Shown: piece by piece, positions 46,975-54,826 of the stretch
How positions within the stretch are numbered: the stretch's first letter is position 1
Layout: each line of letters opens with the position of its first letter
Source: Microbacteriaceae bacterium
GTDB taxonomy: Bacteria; Actinomycetota; Actinomycetes; Actinomycetales; Microbacteriaceae
DNA: 64,000 nt
Direction: 5' to 3'
Assembly (NCBI GenBank): GCA_025463565.1
Contig: JAODAT010000126.1
Coordinates: forward strand, 1-64,000
Notes under the pieces: generated by a model
Seen by the model: the letters and a program-made list of their open reading frames with translations, nothing else
The model's database searches: none
Told to the model about the DNA's origin: nothing
Position numbers and translations under genes: made by a program

Positions 46975-47814
46975 TTAGAGCGGATGCACGCCGAACCGGC
47001 GTAGCCCCAATGCGGGGTTCACGGCCCTCACCTGGGCGATCCGCTCCGCCGTGGCCCAGCCAACCGCCACACCACTGTTTTCGCCGATCGTGACGAGCTC
47101 AACGCCCATCGGATCAACGATCATGCTGTTGCCGGCGCCGATCGGCGGAGCCTGGTCGGCTGCGGCGAAATACACCGTGTTCTCGATCGCCCTTGCCGTC
47201 ACCAGCGTGCGCCAGTGCTGCTCCTTCAGCGGGCCGCGCACCCACTCGCTGGGCAGCAGAACGATGTCGGCACCGGCATCCACCAGTCTCCTCGTGACCT
47301 CCGGGAACCGGATGTCGTAACAGGTCTGGAGGCCGACGACGAGACCCGCGACCTCGAAGGTCTGCGGCGTTTCGACGTTGCCGGCGAGCACCCAGTCGCT
47401 CTCCCGCTGCCCGAACGCGTCGTACAGGTGCAGCTTGCGGTAGATCGCGACGAGTTCGCCGTGCGGGTCCAGCGCGACGAGGGTGTTGCTGAGTTTCGTG
47501 GGATCGTCGGTCGACTCGAGCATGCCGGCGACGATGTGCACGCCGAACACGGTGGCCAGCACACGAAGACCGTCGACGAATTCCCCGTCGAGTGACTGTG
47601 CAGCGGCAACCGAATGGGCGCCGAGCTGCGGAGTGAAATACGACGAGTATTCCGGGAACACGACCAGTGCTGCCCCTCGTTCGACCGCCCGCGCCGCCAG
47701 GTCGCGCATGGCCATCAGGTTGGCCGAGGTGTCGTCACCGGGCGCGAATTGCGCGATGCCGATTCCGAGCGCCCCGATTCCGGGCGATCGCCCTATCGCG
47801 CCGGTGTCCGCCAT
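46975..47814 (-). CDS. Nitrilase-superfamily carbon-nitrogen hydrolase
   Basis: A 279-residue amidase-type enzyme. The catalytic triad is visible: Glu55 (VVFPEYSS), Lys127 (AIYRKLHLYDAFG) and Cys165 (LQTCYDIRFPE). The set is that of Nit/omega-amidase or N-carbamoyl-type enzymes; the substrate cannot be fixed. The ATG at 47814 lies six bases after a TAGGCT hexamer and only 18 bases from the divergent membrane protein gene. Confidence 0.93.
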   Translation of the reverse strand: MADTGAIGRSPGIGALGIGIAQFAPGDDTSANLMAMRDLAARAVERGAALVVFPEYSSYFTPQLGAHSVAAAQSLDGEFVDGLRVLATVFGVHIVAGMLESTDDPTKLSNTLVALDPHGELVAIYRKLHLYDAFGQRESDWVLAGNVETPQTFEVAGLVVGLQTCYDIRFPEVTRRLVDAGADIVLLPSEWVRGPLKEQHWRTLVTARAIENTVYFAAADQAPPIGAGNSMIVDPMGVELVTIGENSGVAVGWATAERIAQVRAVNPALGLRRFGVHPL

Positions 47815-47819
47815 GCCGC

Positions 47820-47825
47820 TAGCCT
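47820..47825 (+). promoter_or_regulatory. -10 hexamer TAGCCT, near-leaderless
   Basis: TAGCCT lies seven bases before the ATG at 47833 and overlaps the minus-strand -10 of the nitrilase gene, so the two promoters share a core. Confidence 0.45.
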
Positions 47826-47826
47826 A
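47821..47826 (-). promoter_or_regulatory. -10 hexamer TAGGCT, leaderless spacing
   Basis: On the minus strand TAGGCT ends exactly six bases before the nitrilase ATG. Confidence 0.55.
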
Positions 47827-47832
47827 GGCCGC

Positions 47833-48447
47833 ATGACCGCGACGCCACCCGCTTCCCGCCGAATTCCGGTGTGGCTGTGGATCGTGATCGCCGTGATCGT
47901 TCTCGCGGTGATCGGAGCGGCCGTGTTCCTGCTCATCGACCGCCCGACGTCGGTGAACTCCGTCCGTTCACCGGCACCTTCGCGCTCCCAATCGCCATCC
48001 GCATCGCCATCCGCATCGGCAACCCCCACCCCCACCCCGTCGCAGTCGGCCGTTGCCGGCGGGGGCACCTTCGACAGTTCGATGGACGACTACGTCGCCA
48101 GCGCGCTCGACACCCAGAACACCGCGGTGCTGTCGGACGGCGGAGTGTTCACGAACCCGGTCGATGTCGTCGCCGCGGCAAGCGACCAGAACGGCCCGTT
48201 GAGCCCGGATGCCGCGGTCGATGCCATGGCCTTCATGTTCGACCCATCGACGGAGGAGACTTGGAATCTCGCGCTCCCCGCTTCCACCATCGCCGCGTAC
48301 CGCGCCGGCCCGTACGGCTACTTCTTTCCTGTCGGAGCGATTGTGGCCCGGTCGGCTGACGGCCACGTGTTCTCGTTCGTCGGGCATGACCGGCTGATCA
48401 CGACCATGTATATGGCCGGGTCGGAAGATCTGCTGCTCGGCCACTAA
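47833..48447 (+). CDS. Membrane-anchored extracellular protein (paralogue 1)
   Basis: A 204-residue protein: a short cytosolic start, a membrane helix at about 14-36 (WLWIVIAVIVLAVIGAAVFLLI), a Ser/Pro/Thr/Ala-rich linker to about 75, and an extracellular domain. The final 60 residues, from NLALPASTIAAYRAGPYGYF to the end, align with the last 60 of the next protein. I do not recognise the family. It leads a run of three related or coupled genes. Confidence 0.75.
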   Translation: MTATPPASRRIPVWLWIVIAVIVLAVIGAAVFLLIDRPTSVNSVRSPAPSRSQSPSASPSASATPTPTPSQSAVAGGGTFDSSMDDYVASALDTQNTAVLSDGGVFTNPVDVVAAASDQNGPLSPDAAVDAMAFMFDPSTEETWNLALPASTIAAYRAGPYGYFFPVGAIVARSADGHVFSFVGHDRLITTMYMAGSEDLLLGH

Positions 48448-48450
48448 AAT
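48445..48450 (+). promoter_or_regulatory. -10 hexamer TAAAAT, leaderless spacing
   Basis: TAAAAT overlaps the preceding stop codon and ends six bases before the GTG at 48457, the best -10 match in this group. Confidence 0.6.
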
Positions 48451-48456
48451 CGTCGG

Positions 48457-49101
48457 GTGAGCCACGCCGGACCGAAGACACGACGCTACCTCCCGGCGTG
48501 GTTCTGGGTGATCGTCTCCCTCGCGGGCGTGGTCATCCTCCTCTTCGGCGGCGGCACCCTCGTCGCGGGGCTCATCCCGAAGCCCGGAACGGACACCGCC
48601 GAGAAGACCGCTGTCACCCGGCCGACGAGCACTCCCACAGTGATTCCCACCCCGACAGCGTCCGCAACGACCGCTCCGGTTGTCGCAGCGGCTGTGCCAA
48701 GCAGCCGCGGTGTGTCCACCGGCGGTGCATCGACCCTCAGCTCGGATGACATTTCGGCCATCGAGACCGCCGTCTCCGCGCATGACACCGCAACCATCCA
48801 GACCTATCTCGGGGCGAGTGTCGGCGTCGTCATCACGTCGAGCGGACAGTCCGGCAGCCAGGACGCCGGCACCGCGCTCAGCGAACTATCGAGCATGTTC
48901 ACCAACACCGACCCGTGGAGCTTCACGGTGGACCCGACTCAACTCGCCCACTACCGCCAGGGCAATTTCGGCGCGTACTTCCCCAGCAAGGCGATCATCG
49001 GCACCTCCACCGACGGCCACGTCATCTCACTCATCCCGAGCGGCGGCACGATCATCGCGATGCTGATCGCGAGCGACAACACGCTGCTGCTCGCCAACTG
49101 A
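48457..49101 (+). CDS. Membrane-anchored extracellular protein (paralogue 2)
   Basis: A 214-residue protein with a membrane helix at about 15-41 (FWVIVSLAGVVILLFGGGTLVAGLI), a Thr/Pro/Val-rich linker to about 95, and a domain ending TQLAHYRQGNFGAYFPSKAI...TDGHVISLI that matches the C-terminal domain of the preceding protein (shared pattern: aromatic Y(R)xGxxGxxFP, then a DGHV). It has its own leaderless promoter, and its stop overlaps the next ATG by one base. No enzymatic motif is seen. Confidence 0.75.
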   Translation: MSHAGPKTRRYLPAWFWVIVSLAGVVILLFGGGTLVAGLIPKPGTDTAEKTAVTRPTSTPTVIPTPTASATTAPVVAAAVPSSRGVSTGGASTLSSDDISAIETAVSAHDTATIQTYLGASVGVVITSSGQSGSQDAGTALSELSSMFTNTDPWSFTVDPTQLAHYRQGNFGAYFPSKAIIGTSTDGHVISLIPSGGTIIAMLIASDNTLLLAN

Positions 49102-49718
49102 TGCATCGGCGTTCCGTCGGCTGGCTCACGTCCGGCGCGATCATGCTCGCGATCGTCGCTGTGATCGTTCTGCTCGTCGTGTTCCAGGGCGTGCAAAGGG
49201 GCCCGGCAGCCTCCCCCCGACAGCAATACCGCAGCCAGTCGATCTTCACGCAGGCGGGGCGGGCCTTCTCCGCACACACCGGCTTCGTCACCATCTCTCT
49301 CGCGGCCGATCGACCGTCGGCGTCGAAACTCGGGTTGCCCTCCAGCGGTGACACGACGGCGGCGTACAGCGACCCGCTCACCGTCTCAGTCTCCGCGGGA
49401 GGCGACAGCGTCCAGCTGCAACTCGTGCAGGGCGTCGACATCCTCACCGCCGGCGGAAAGATCACCGAGGTGCTGTTCAGTACCGAGCAGCCGTACGACG
49501 AACAGTTCGAGAATGCGACCGAGCTGATCGCCGCCGCGGGAACGACCGCCGACCTGGCCGCGTTCACCGCCGCACTGCAGCAGACGAGGGCCGAGTCGAA
49601 CCAGGACAGCTACAGCGCGACGCAGGATCTCGACGGCGGCGGGATGTCGACCCGGGTTGAGCTGTCCGGCAGCCAGGGACTGGCGAAGCTGGCCATCCGC
49701 ATCACCCCTGCGTCCTGA
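49101..49718 (+). CDS. Membrane-anchored extracellular protein, coupled to paralogue 2
   Basis: A 205-residue protein whose ATG shares its A with the preceding TGA. A membrane helix at about 10-30 (SGAIMLAIVAVIVLLVVFQGV) is followed by an extracellular domain of about 165 residues with alternating strands (PLTVSVSAGGDSVQLQLVQGV) and a helix with AFTAALQQTRAESNQD. It shows no clear similarity to the other two. Function unknown; translational coupling suggests a complex. Confidence 0.7.
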   Translation: MHRRSVGWLTSGAIMLAIVAVIVLLVVFQGVQRGPAASPRQQYRSQSIFTQAGRAFSAHTGFVTISLAADRPSASKLGLPSSGDTTAAYSDPLTVSVSAGGDSVQLQLVQGVDILTAGGKITEVLFSTEQPYDEQFENATELIAAAGTTADLAAFTAALQQTRAESNQDSYSATQDLDGGGMSTRVELSGSQGLAKLAIRITPAS

Positions 49719-49733
49719 GTCGGAGCCCGCGCC

Positions 49734-49739
49734 TAGCAT
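49734..49739 (+). promoter_or_regulatory. -10 hexamer TAGCAT, leaderless spacing
   Basis: TAGCAT ends exactly six bases before the ATG at 49746. Confidence 0.6.
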
Positions 49740-49745
49740 CGTCGC

Positions 49746-50222
49746 ATGACGATAGTTCTGCGCGACCTCGATGATTCCGAGCTCGACCTGCTGTTCGAGT
49801 GGGAACAGCACCCGGTCGCGATCGAGATGGCGGCATTCACCCGCGCGGACCCGTCCGATCGGGCCGCTTTCGACGCGCACTACGAGCGCATCCGTGCCGA
49901 CCCCGACGTGATGCTGCGCGCCATCGATGACGGCCAGGGGCTGGTCGGCACCATCGGCAGCTTTACGATCGAGGGCGACCGCGAGATCACCTACTGGATC
50001 TCGCCCGAGCGCTGGGGAGAAGGAGTCGCGTCGGCCGCGCTGGCGGCCTTCCTCGACATCGAGCACACCCGACCCCTGTTCGCCCGAGCCGCCGACCACA
50101 ATCTCGGCTCGACCGCCGTGCTCGTGCGCGCCGGCTTCGAACGGATCGGCGGCGACACCGGATACGCGGCAGGCGTGGGTCGTGAGGTCGTGGAGAGCAT
50201 CTTCCGCTACACTCGAACATAA
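49746..50222 (+). CDS. GNAT-family N-acetyltransferase (RimJ/RimL-like)
   Basis: A 158-residue acetyltransferase. The acetyl-CoA site is in YWISPERWGEGVASAALAAFL (about 85-105) with the usual GxxGxA-like loop, and NLGSTAVLVRAGFERIG near 119-135 is the closing motif of the family. Substrate could be a protein N terminus, aminoglycoside or small amine. Monocistronic from a leaderless-type promoter. Confidence 0.9.
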   Translation: MTIVLRDLDDSELDLLFEWEQHPVAIEMAAFTRADPSDRAAFDAHYERIRADPDVMLRAIDDGQGLVGTIGSFTIEGDREITYWISPERWGEGVASAALAAFLDIEHTRPLFARAADHNLGSTAVLVRAGFERIGGDTGYAAGVGREVVESIFRYTRT

Positions 50223-50239
50223 CTTCGAAGGTCTGCGAG

Positions 50240-50728
50240 GTGGCCGCGATCGAACCAATGCTCGTCGACTACGAAACGCTGCCTCCGGCCGAGGCGCCGG
50301 TGCGCGTTCGCGCAACACGGCCTCGGGCCGCCGAGGTTCCGCCCACCTTGCCGCTGTGGGACGACGAGGTGCTGGCGCGCATCGAGCGCGCCCGGGCGGC
50401 CGCGCTGGAGCGTGACGACGTCATCCGCTCACTTGCCGACTTCGAGCACCTTCTCGGCGAGATCGACCTCGTGCCCGCCGAGCAGGTGGCTGCACTCCCT
50501 GACGGAACCGAGGTCTTCGTCGCGGGCCGGCGCGTGTCGCGCACACGGGAGGGCACGACCATCGTGGTCACCCTGCTCGACGGAACGGGAACCTGCGACG
50601 TCATGTTCGCTCCGGAGAAGCTCGGTGCCGGCGAACTCGTGCTCGTCTCCGGGATCGCCGATGGCAGCGCGGTCCGCGCGAACGAGTCTTGGGACCTGCG
50701 AGTGCTGCTTCGCCGCTACCAGTCGTGA
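50240..50728 (+). CDS. OB-fold protein resembling the tail of a DnaE-type polymerase
   Basis: A 162-residue protein with GTG start; AAGG lies about eight bases before it. The C-terminal 75 residues ([36 protein letters not shown] then [10 protein letters not shown]) match the style of the nucleic-acid-binding OB domain near the C terminus of DnaE2-like polymerases. The N-terminal 75 residues ([19 protein letters not shown]) have no clear family. No polymerase gene is adjacent, so this is either a free-standing OB protein or a retained fragment. It ends 13 bases inside the convergent manD gene. Confidence 0.6.
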   Translation: MAAIEPMLVDYETLPPAEAPVRVRATRPRAAEVPPTLPLWDDEVLARIERARAAALERDDVIRSLADFEHLLGEIDLVPAEQVAALPDGTEVFVAGRRVSRTREGTTIVVTLLDGTGTCDVMFAPEKLGAGELVLVSGIADGSAVRANESWDLRVLLRRYQS

Positions 50729-51954
50729 ACGGTTCCGTCGGCGAGGCGGTTGTAGGGCAGGTAGGCCTGCACGTATGGGTACTTGCCGGCCTCGTCGACA
50801 TCCAACTCGACACCGATGCCGGGCTTCTCCCCCGGGTGCAGAAACCCGTCGTTCCAGGTGAACGACTGCTGGAAGACCTGGTCGGTCTTCTCACCGTGCT
50901 TCATGTACTCCTGGATGCCGAAGTTGTGGATGGCGAGCCCCAGGTGCATCGCGGCCGCCATGCCCACCGGTGACACATCGGTCGGCCCGTGCATGCCCGA
51001 CTTGATCTGGTACTGCGACGCGTAGTCGAGCACCTTCCTGAGATGGGTGATGCCACCGGTGTGGGTGACAGCGCTCCGCACGTAGTCGATCAACTGCTCG
51101 CGGATGATGAGCTGGTAATCCCAGACCGTGTTGAAGATCTCACCGATGGCGAGCGGTGTCGTGGTGTGCTGCCGCACCAGCCGCAGCGCTTCCTGGTTTT
51201 CGGCGGGGGTGCAGTCCTCCAGCCAGAACAGGTCGTAGGGCTCCAGCGACTTGCCGAGCTGGGCCGCCTGGATCGGCGTCATCCGGTGGTGGCCGTCGTG
51301 CAGCAACGGGATTTCCGGCCCGAACTCGTTTCGCACCGCCTCGAACACCGTCGGCATGTGACGAAGATAGCTGCGGGTGTCCCAGTCCTCCTCGTTCGGC
51401 AGGCCGCCGCGCTGCGCCGGCTCATGGTCGTAGCGCACGCCGGTGTTGGCCTCGTAGGTGGCGTTTGAGGCGATGCCGTAGATGGATTTCAACCCGGGCA
51501 CCGCCGACTGGATACGGATGGCACGGTAGCCCTGTGCCTGGTGCTCGCGCACCGAGTCGAACAGTTCCTCGGTGTCGCGGCCGCTCGCGTGACCGTAGGC
51601 GAGCAGGCCGGTACGCGACGCTCCGCCGAGAAGCTGGTACAGCGGCATCCCGGCCGCCTTCGCCTTGATGTCCCACAGCGCCACATCGACCGCGGCGATC
51701 GCCGCCATGGTCACCGGGCCGCGACGCCAGTAGGCGCTGCGGTAGAGAAACTGCCAGGTGTCTTCGATGCGGGACGCATCACGACCGATAAGGAGTGGAA
51801 CGAGATGGTCGTTGAGATAGCTCACGACGGCAAGCTCGCGCCCGTTCAGCGTGGCGTCACCGAGCCCGGTCAGCCCGTCATCGGTGGTCAGTTTGAGCGT
51901 GACGAAGTTGCGATCGGGGCTGGTGACGATGACCTCGGCCTTGTCGATGATCAT
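50716..51954 (-). CDS. manD: D-mannonate dehydratase, enolase superfamily (ManD/RspA)
   Basis: A 412-residue enzyme converting D-mannonate to 2-keto-3-deoxygluconate. Metal ligands are Asp220, Glu246 and Glu272 ([23 protein letters not shown]). The Tyr-Arg pair recalled for characterised ManD is present as Arg147 (RAIRIQ) and Tyr159 (KSIYG), with His222 and His322 (SGMHGPTD). The C-terminal [12 protein letters not shown] is the ManD/RspA hallmark. The ATG at 51954 has AAGGAG seven bases upstream and overlaps the uxuB stop (ATGA). It replaces the unrelated UxuA. Confidence 0.92.
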   Translation of the reverse strand: MIIDKAEVIVTSPDRNFVTLKLTTDDGLTGLGDATLNGRELAVVSYLNDHLVPLLIGRDASRIEDTWQFLYRSAYWRRGPVTMAAIAAVDVALWDIKAKAAGMPLYQLLGGASRTGLLAYGHASGRDTEELFDSVREHQAQGYRAIRIQSAVPGLKSIYGIASNATYEANTGVRYDHEPAQRGGLPNEEDWDTRSYLRHMPTVFEAVRNEFGPEIPLLHDGHHRMTPIQAAQLGKSLEPYDLFWLEDCTPAENQEALRLVRQHTTTPLAIGEIFNTVWDYQLIIREQLIDYVRSAVTHTGGITHLRKVLDYASQYQIKSGMHGPTDVSPVGMAAAMHLGLAIHNFGIQEYMKHGEKTDQVFQQSFTWNDGFLHPGEKPGIGVELDVDEAGKYPYVQAYLPYNRLADGTVHDW

Positions 51955-53078
51955 GTGAACTCCTTCTCTACTCGTGATGCGAATGCCACGTCGGCGGCGA
52001 GCGCCGGGTCGACGTCGACGAGAGTGCCGCCGGTTGCCGCGATCCACGCCGAGATGGCCTGAGCGCAGGCAGCCGCGTCCCTCCCGTCGACGAGCTCCTT
52101 TTTCGCGACGGGAACGATTCGAACCCGGATTTTCGTGAGCGAATCGAGAGCGATCTGGTCGAGGCGATGCACGATTCGCGGATTACGGAAGCGCTCGAGC
52201 AGCGCCTCGGCGTAGGCGACCAGGTCGAGGTCGGGCAACTGGCGTGCATCTTCCGCCCACAGGGCGCGCACGGCGTCGAGACAGCGGCTGTCGGCGATCG
52301 CTTCGGCTACCGTGCCGTGTCCAAACAGCTGGCCCTCGGCCGCGAGCAGCGTGTGTGCGCCGTTGAGCATCCAGAGCTTGCGGAGCTCCCACGGTTCGAT
52401 GTCGTCGACGAACCGCGCGCCGGCCGTCTCCCATGCCGGGCGCCCGGAGGGGAACTCGCCGCTCAGCACCCAGTCGGAGAACGGCTCGGTGACGACAGGG
52501 ACGGCATCCTCGAAACCGGTCGCCTCGAAGACTTCGGCGGATGTCCCTTCCGCGGCCCGAGGGGTGATGCGGTCGACAGAGGTGGAGACGAAGGAGACGT
52601 TCTCGGTCAGCGCCGGATCGAGGTTTTCGATGGCCCGACGCACGACCCCTCCATTGTCGGGAAGGTTGTCGCACGACACGATCGCGAGCGGCGGCGACCC
52701 GGCGTCTCGTCGCGCCCGCAGCCCTCGGGCGATCCGCTCCATCGCCGGACCCGGCTCGTAGCCGGCCTCGGTGATCGTGAGAGTGAGGATCGCTGTCTCG
52801 GGTGCTGCCACAACGCGCGTGAACTCGGCGACGTCGTCCCCCGGCACCGCACGCACGATCGAGGCGATCTGCTCGAACCCGTCACGATCGGCACCGCGTT
52901 CGACGAGCGTGTATAGGCAGTCCTGCTCGGTCAGCTTCGTCGCGAGCGAGGCGCTGCGGCCGGTGAACGCGACAATTCCCCAGTCCGCCGCGTCGGCTGC
53001 GTGCTGGGTGTACCAGGCCTGGTGAGCGCGATGGAATGCGCCGAGGCCGAGGTGCACGATTCGCTCGGGCGCCCTCAC
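51951..53078 (-). CDS. uxuB: Fructuronate reductase / mannitol-dehydrogenase family
   Basis: A 375-residue polyol-specific long-chain dehydrogenase reducing D-fructuronate to D-mannonate with NADH. The Rossmann start [18 protein letters not shown] is at 6-23 and the catalytic KLWMLNGAH (Lys234, Asn239, His242) is intact. The GTG at 53078 forms GTGA with the uxaC stop; GTG at 53087 is an alternative. It is shorter than the 480-residue enteric enzyme because it begins directly at the dinucleotide fold. Its neighbours on both sides define the uronate pathway. Confidence 0.92.
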   Translation of the reverse strand: MRAPERIVHLGLGAFHRAHQAWYTQHAADAADWGIVAFTGRSASLATKLTEQDCLYTLVERGADRDGFEQIASIVRAVPGDDVAEFTRVVAAPETAILTLTITEAGYEPGPAMERIARGLRARRDAGSPPLAIVSCDNLPDNGGVVRRAIENLDPALTENVSFVSTSVDRITPRAAEGTSAEVFEATGFEDAVPVVTEPFSDWVLSGEFPSGRPAWETAGARFVDDIEPWELRKLWMLNGAHTLLAAEGQLFGHGTVAEAIADSRCLDAVRALWAEDARQLPDLDLVAYAEALLERFRNPRIVHRLDQIALDSLTKIRVRIVPVAKKELVDGRDAAACAQAISAWIAATGGTLVDVDPALAADVAFASRVEKEFT

Positions 53079-54430
53079 AGCTTGAACACCGCCCTCGGGA
53101 TGTCGCCGACCAGGTCGTCGATGATCCGTTCGGCGGCCGACAGGTCGACGCGGCCTTCTCGCACCAGGCGGGCCAGGTAGCCGGCGTCCGCCCGCCGGGC
53201 GGTGTCGTGCCGCGCCGGAATCGAGAGGAACGCACGCGTGTCGTCGATGAAGCCGGAGCTGCGGTAGAAGCCCGCCGTCTCCGTGACGGCCGACCGCACC
53301 CTGGCCATGGCGTCCGGTGCGTCGAGGAACCACCACGGCGCTCCGATGTAGAGGCTCGGGTAGAAGCTCGCCATGGGCGCGATCTCGCGCGAGTACGCCG
53401 TCTCGTCCACCGTGAACAGAACGATGTGCAGGTCGCGCTCCAGGCCGAAACGCTCCAGCAACGGCCGCAAGCCGTGAACGAAACTGGTGGGCACGGGCAG
53501 GTCGTGGCCGGTGTCCGGTCCGAAGCGGTCGAACGTCGGGGTGCTGTGATTGCGGAGCACGCCCGCGTGGATGGTCATCACGAGTCCGTCGTCGACGCTC
53601 ATGCGCGCCAGCTGCAGCAGCATGTGGCCACGGAACGTGCGCCGTTCCTCCACGGTGCCGCCACCGACCAGCACCAGCTGGAACAGCCGTTCGGCATCGG
53701 CGGGGTCGAGATCCACCGTGTACGGCTCGACGACGCCGTGGTCTGCCGAGACCGCCCCGTGCCGGATGAAGTGCTCGCGCCTAGCCTCCAGTGCGGCCAG
53801 GTAGCCAGCGAAGGTCATCTGGCCGAGCCGTGCAACCGCGTCGGCGAAGCCGGCGTTATCGGGATCGACGTACCGGTCCGGCCGGAACGTCGGCGCGACC
53901 CGCAGCCCCGCCGACTGCAGCTGTGCGTGAACCGCAAGATCGTCGAGCGGATCATCGGTCGTCGCCAGAAACTCGATGCCGAACCGATCGAACAGCGCGC
54001 GGGGGCGGAACCCCGGCTCCGTCAACCTGCTCGCGATCTCGTCGTAGGTATGCATCGTGAGCGGCGGGTCGATGCCGAGCACCGTGCCCAGCGCTTCGTC
54101 GATCCAGTAGCCGGATGCCGTGCCGGCGAACAGGTGCCAGTGCCGGGCGAGCAGACGCCAGGCCTCGCGCGGGTCGGCATCCGCGCCCAGTTCAGCGAGG
54201 TCGACGCCCGCAGCATGCAGCAGCCGAGTGACGTAGTGGTCGTTGGTGATGAACAGGTCGGCCGGGTTCGCGAACGGCTGGTCGTCGAGAAGGAGCGACG
54301 GCGGAACGTGCCCGTGCGGGGAGATGATCGGGGCTGCGGCGACCCTCGCGTAGAGGTCCGCCGCGATTGCGCGCGTCGACGGGTCGACCGGCAGCAGGCG
54401 GTGCGGATCGCGGCGCTGCGATGAGGGCAT
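53075..54430 (-). CDS. uxaC: Glucuronate isomerase
   Basis: A 451-residue TIM-barrel isomerase converting D-glucuronate to D-fructuronate (or galacturonate to tagaturonate). PIISPHGHVPP near 34-44 holds the first metal ligands, LFAGTASGYWIDEALG and TIHAGVLRNHSTPTFDRFGPDTGHD are typical, and the C-terminal RRADAGYLARLVREGR completes the family pattern. First gene of uxaC-uxuB-manD. No strong ribosome site was seen; the ATG at 54430 fits the start of the family alignment. Confidence 0.94.
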   Translation of the reverse strand: MPSSQRRDPHRLLPVDPSTRAIAADLYARVAAAPIISPHGHVPPSLLLDDQPFANPADLFITNDHYVTRLLHAAGVDLAELGADADPREAWRLLARHWHLFAGTASGYWIDEALGTVLGIDPPLTMHTYDEIASRLTEPGFRPRALFDRFGIEFLATTDDPLDDLAVHAQLQSAGLRVAPTFRPDRYVDPDNAGFADAVARLGQMTFAGYLAALEARREHFIRHGAVSADHGVVEPYTVDLDPADAERLFQLVLVGGGTVEERRTFRGHMLLQLARMSVDDGLVMTIHAGVLRNHSTPTFDRFGPDTGHDLPVPTSFVHGLRPLLERFGLERDLHIVLFTVDETAYSREIAPMASFYPSLYIGAPWWFLDAPDAMARVRSAVTETAGFYRSSGFIDDTRAFLSIPARHDTARRADAGYLARLVREGRVDLSAAERIIDDLVGDIPRAVFKL

Positions 54431-54478
54431 GGGGACAAGTCTGGCGCACTCCGCCGATCTGGTGGATGATGTTGGGCC

Positions 54479-54826
54479 ATGACCGAGTACATGATCTCTT
54501 TTCCCAGCGCCGCCATGGACTTTCCCGATGAGGAGTTCCAGGCCGTCTCCGATGCCGCGTTCGCCTTCGTGCAGGAGGCGAGAGCAGCCGGCGTGCTGCT
54601 CTTCACCGGCGGCATCGATGAAGACGTCGACCCGATCCTCGTCGCCGGCGACGGTACCGTCACAGAAGGCGGCTACCCGCAGGGCCCCGATCTCAAGGGC
54701 GGGTACGCGATCCTCAGGCTCGACTCACGGGACGAAGCAATCGAGTGGGCCGCGAAGATCGCGACGGCCTGCCGGTGCTCGCAGGAGGTGCGGCAGTTCC
54801 AGCCGGGGCGGATGGCGAGCCTTTAG
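54479..54826 (+). CDS. YCII/DGPF-family protein
   Basis: A 115-residue dimeric alpha-beta barrel protein. MTEYMISFPSA, ARAAGVLLFTGGIDED, then the GGYAILRLDSRDEAIEWAAKIATAC end are typical of YCII/DGPF proteins, which often accompany sigma factors or detoxification genes; their catalytic role is generally unknown. Divergent from uxaC. A partial copy, joined to a parA piece, lies at 59775-59960. Confidence 0.9.
   Translation: MTEYMISFPSAAMDFPDEEFQAVSDAAFAFVQEARAAGVLLFTGGIDEDVDPILVAGDGTVTEGGYPQGPDLKGGYAILRLDSRDEAIEWAAKIATACRCSQEVRQFQPGRMASL

Noticed and set aside
47990..48050. Short tandem repeats like CGCCATCCGCAT and CCCCCAC, considered as a minisatellite or CRISPR-like array
   Set aside because: They encode the in-frame Ser/Pro/Ala/Thr linker of a membrane-anchored protein; units are too short and unspaced for CRISPR.
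53036..54424. A 462-codon plus-strand frame opposite uxaC
   Set aside because: UxaC is intact on the minus strand; the plus frame is Arg/Val/Gly-rich with no motif.
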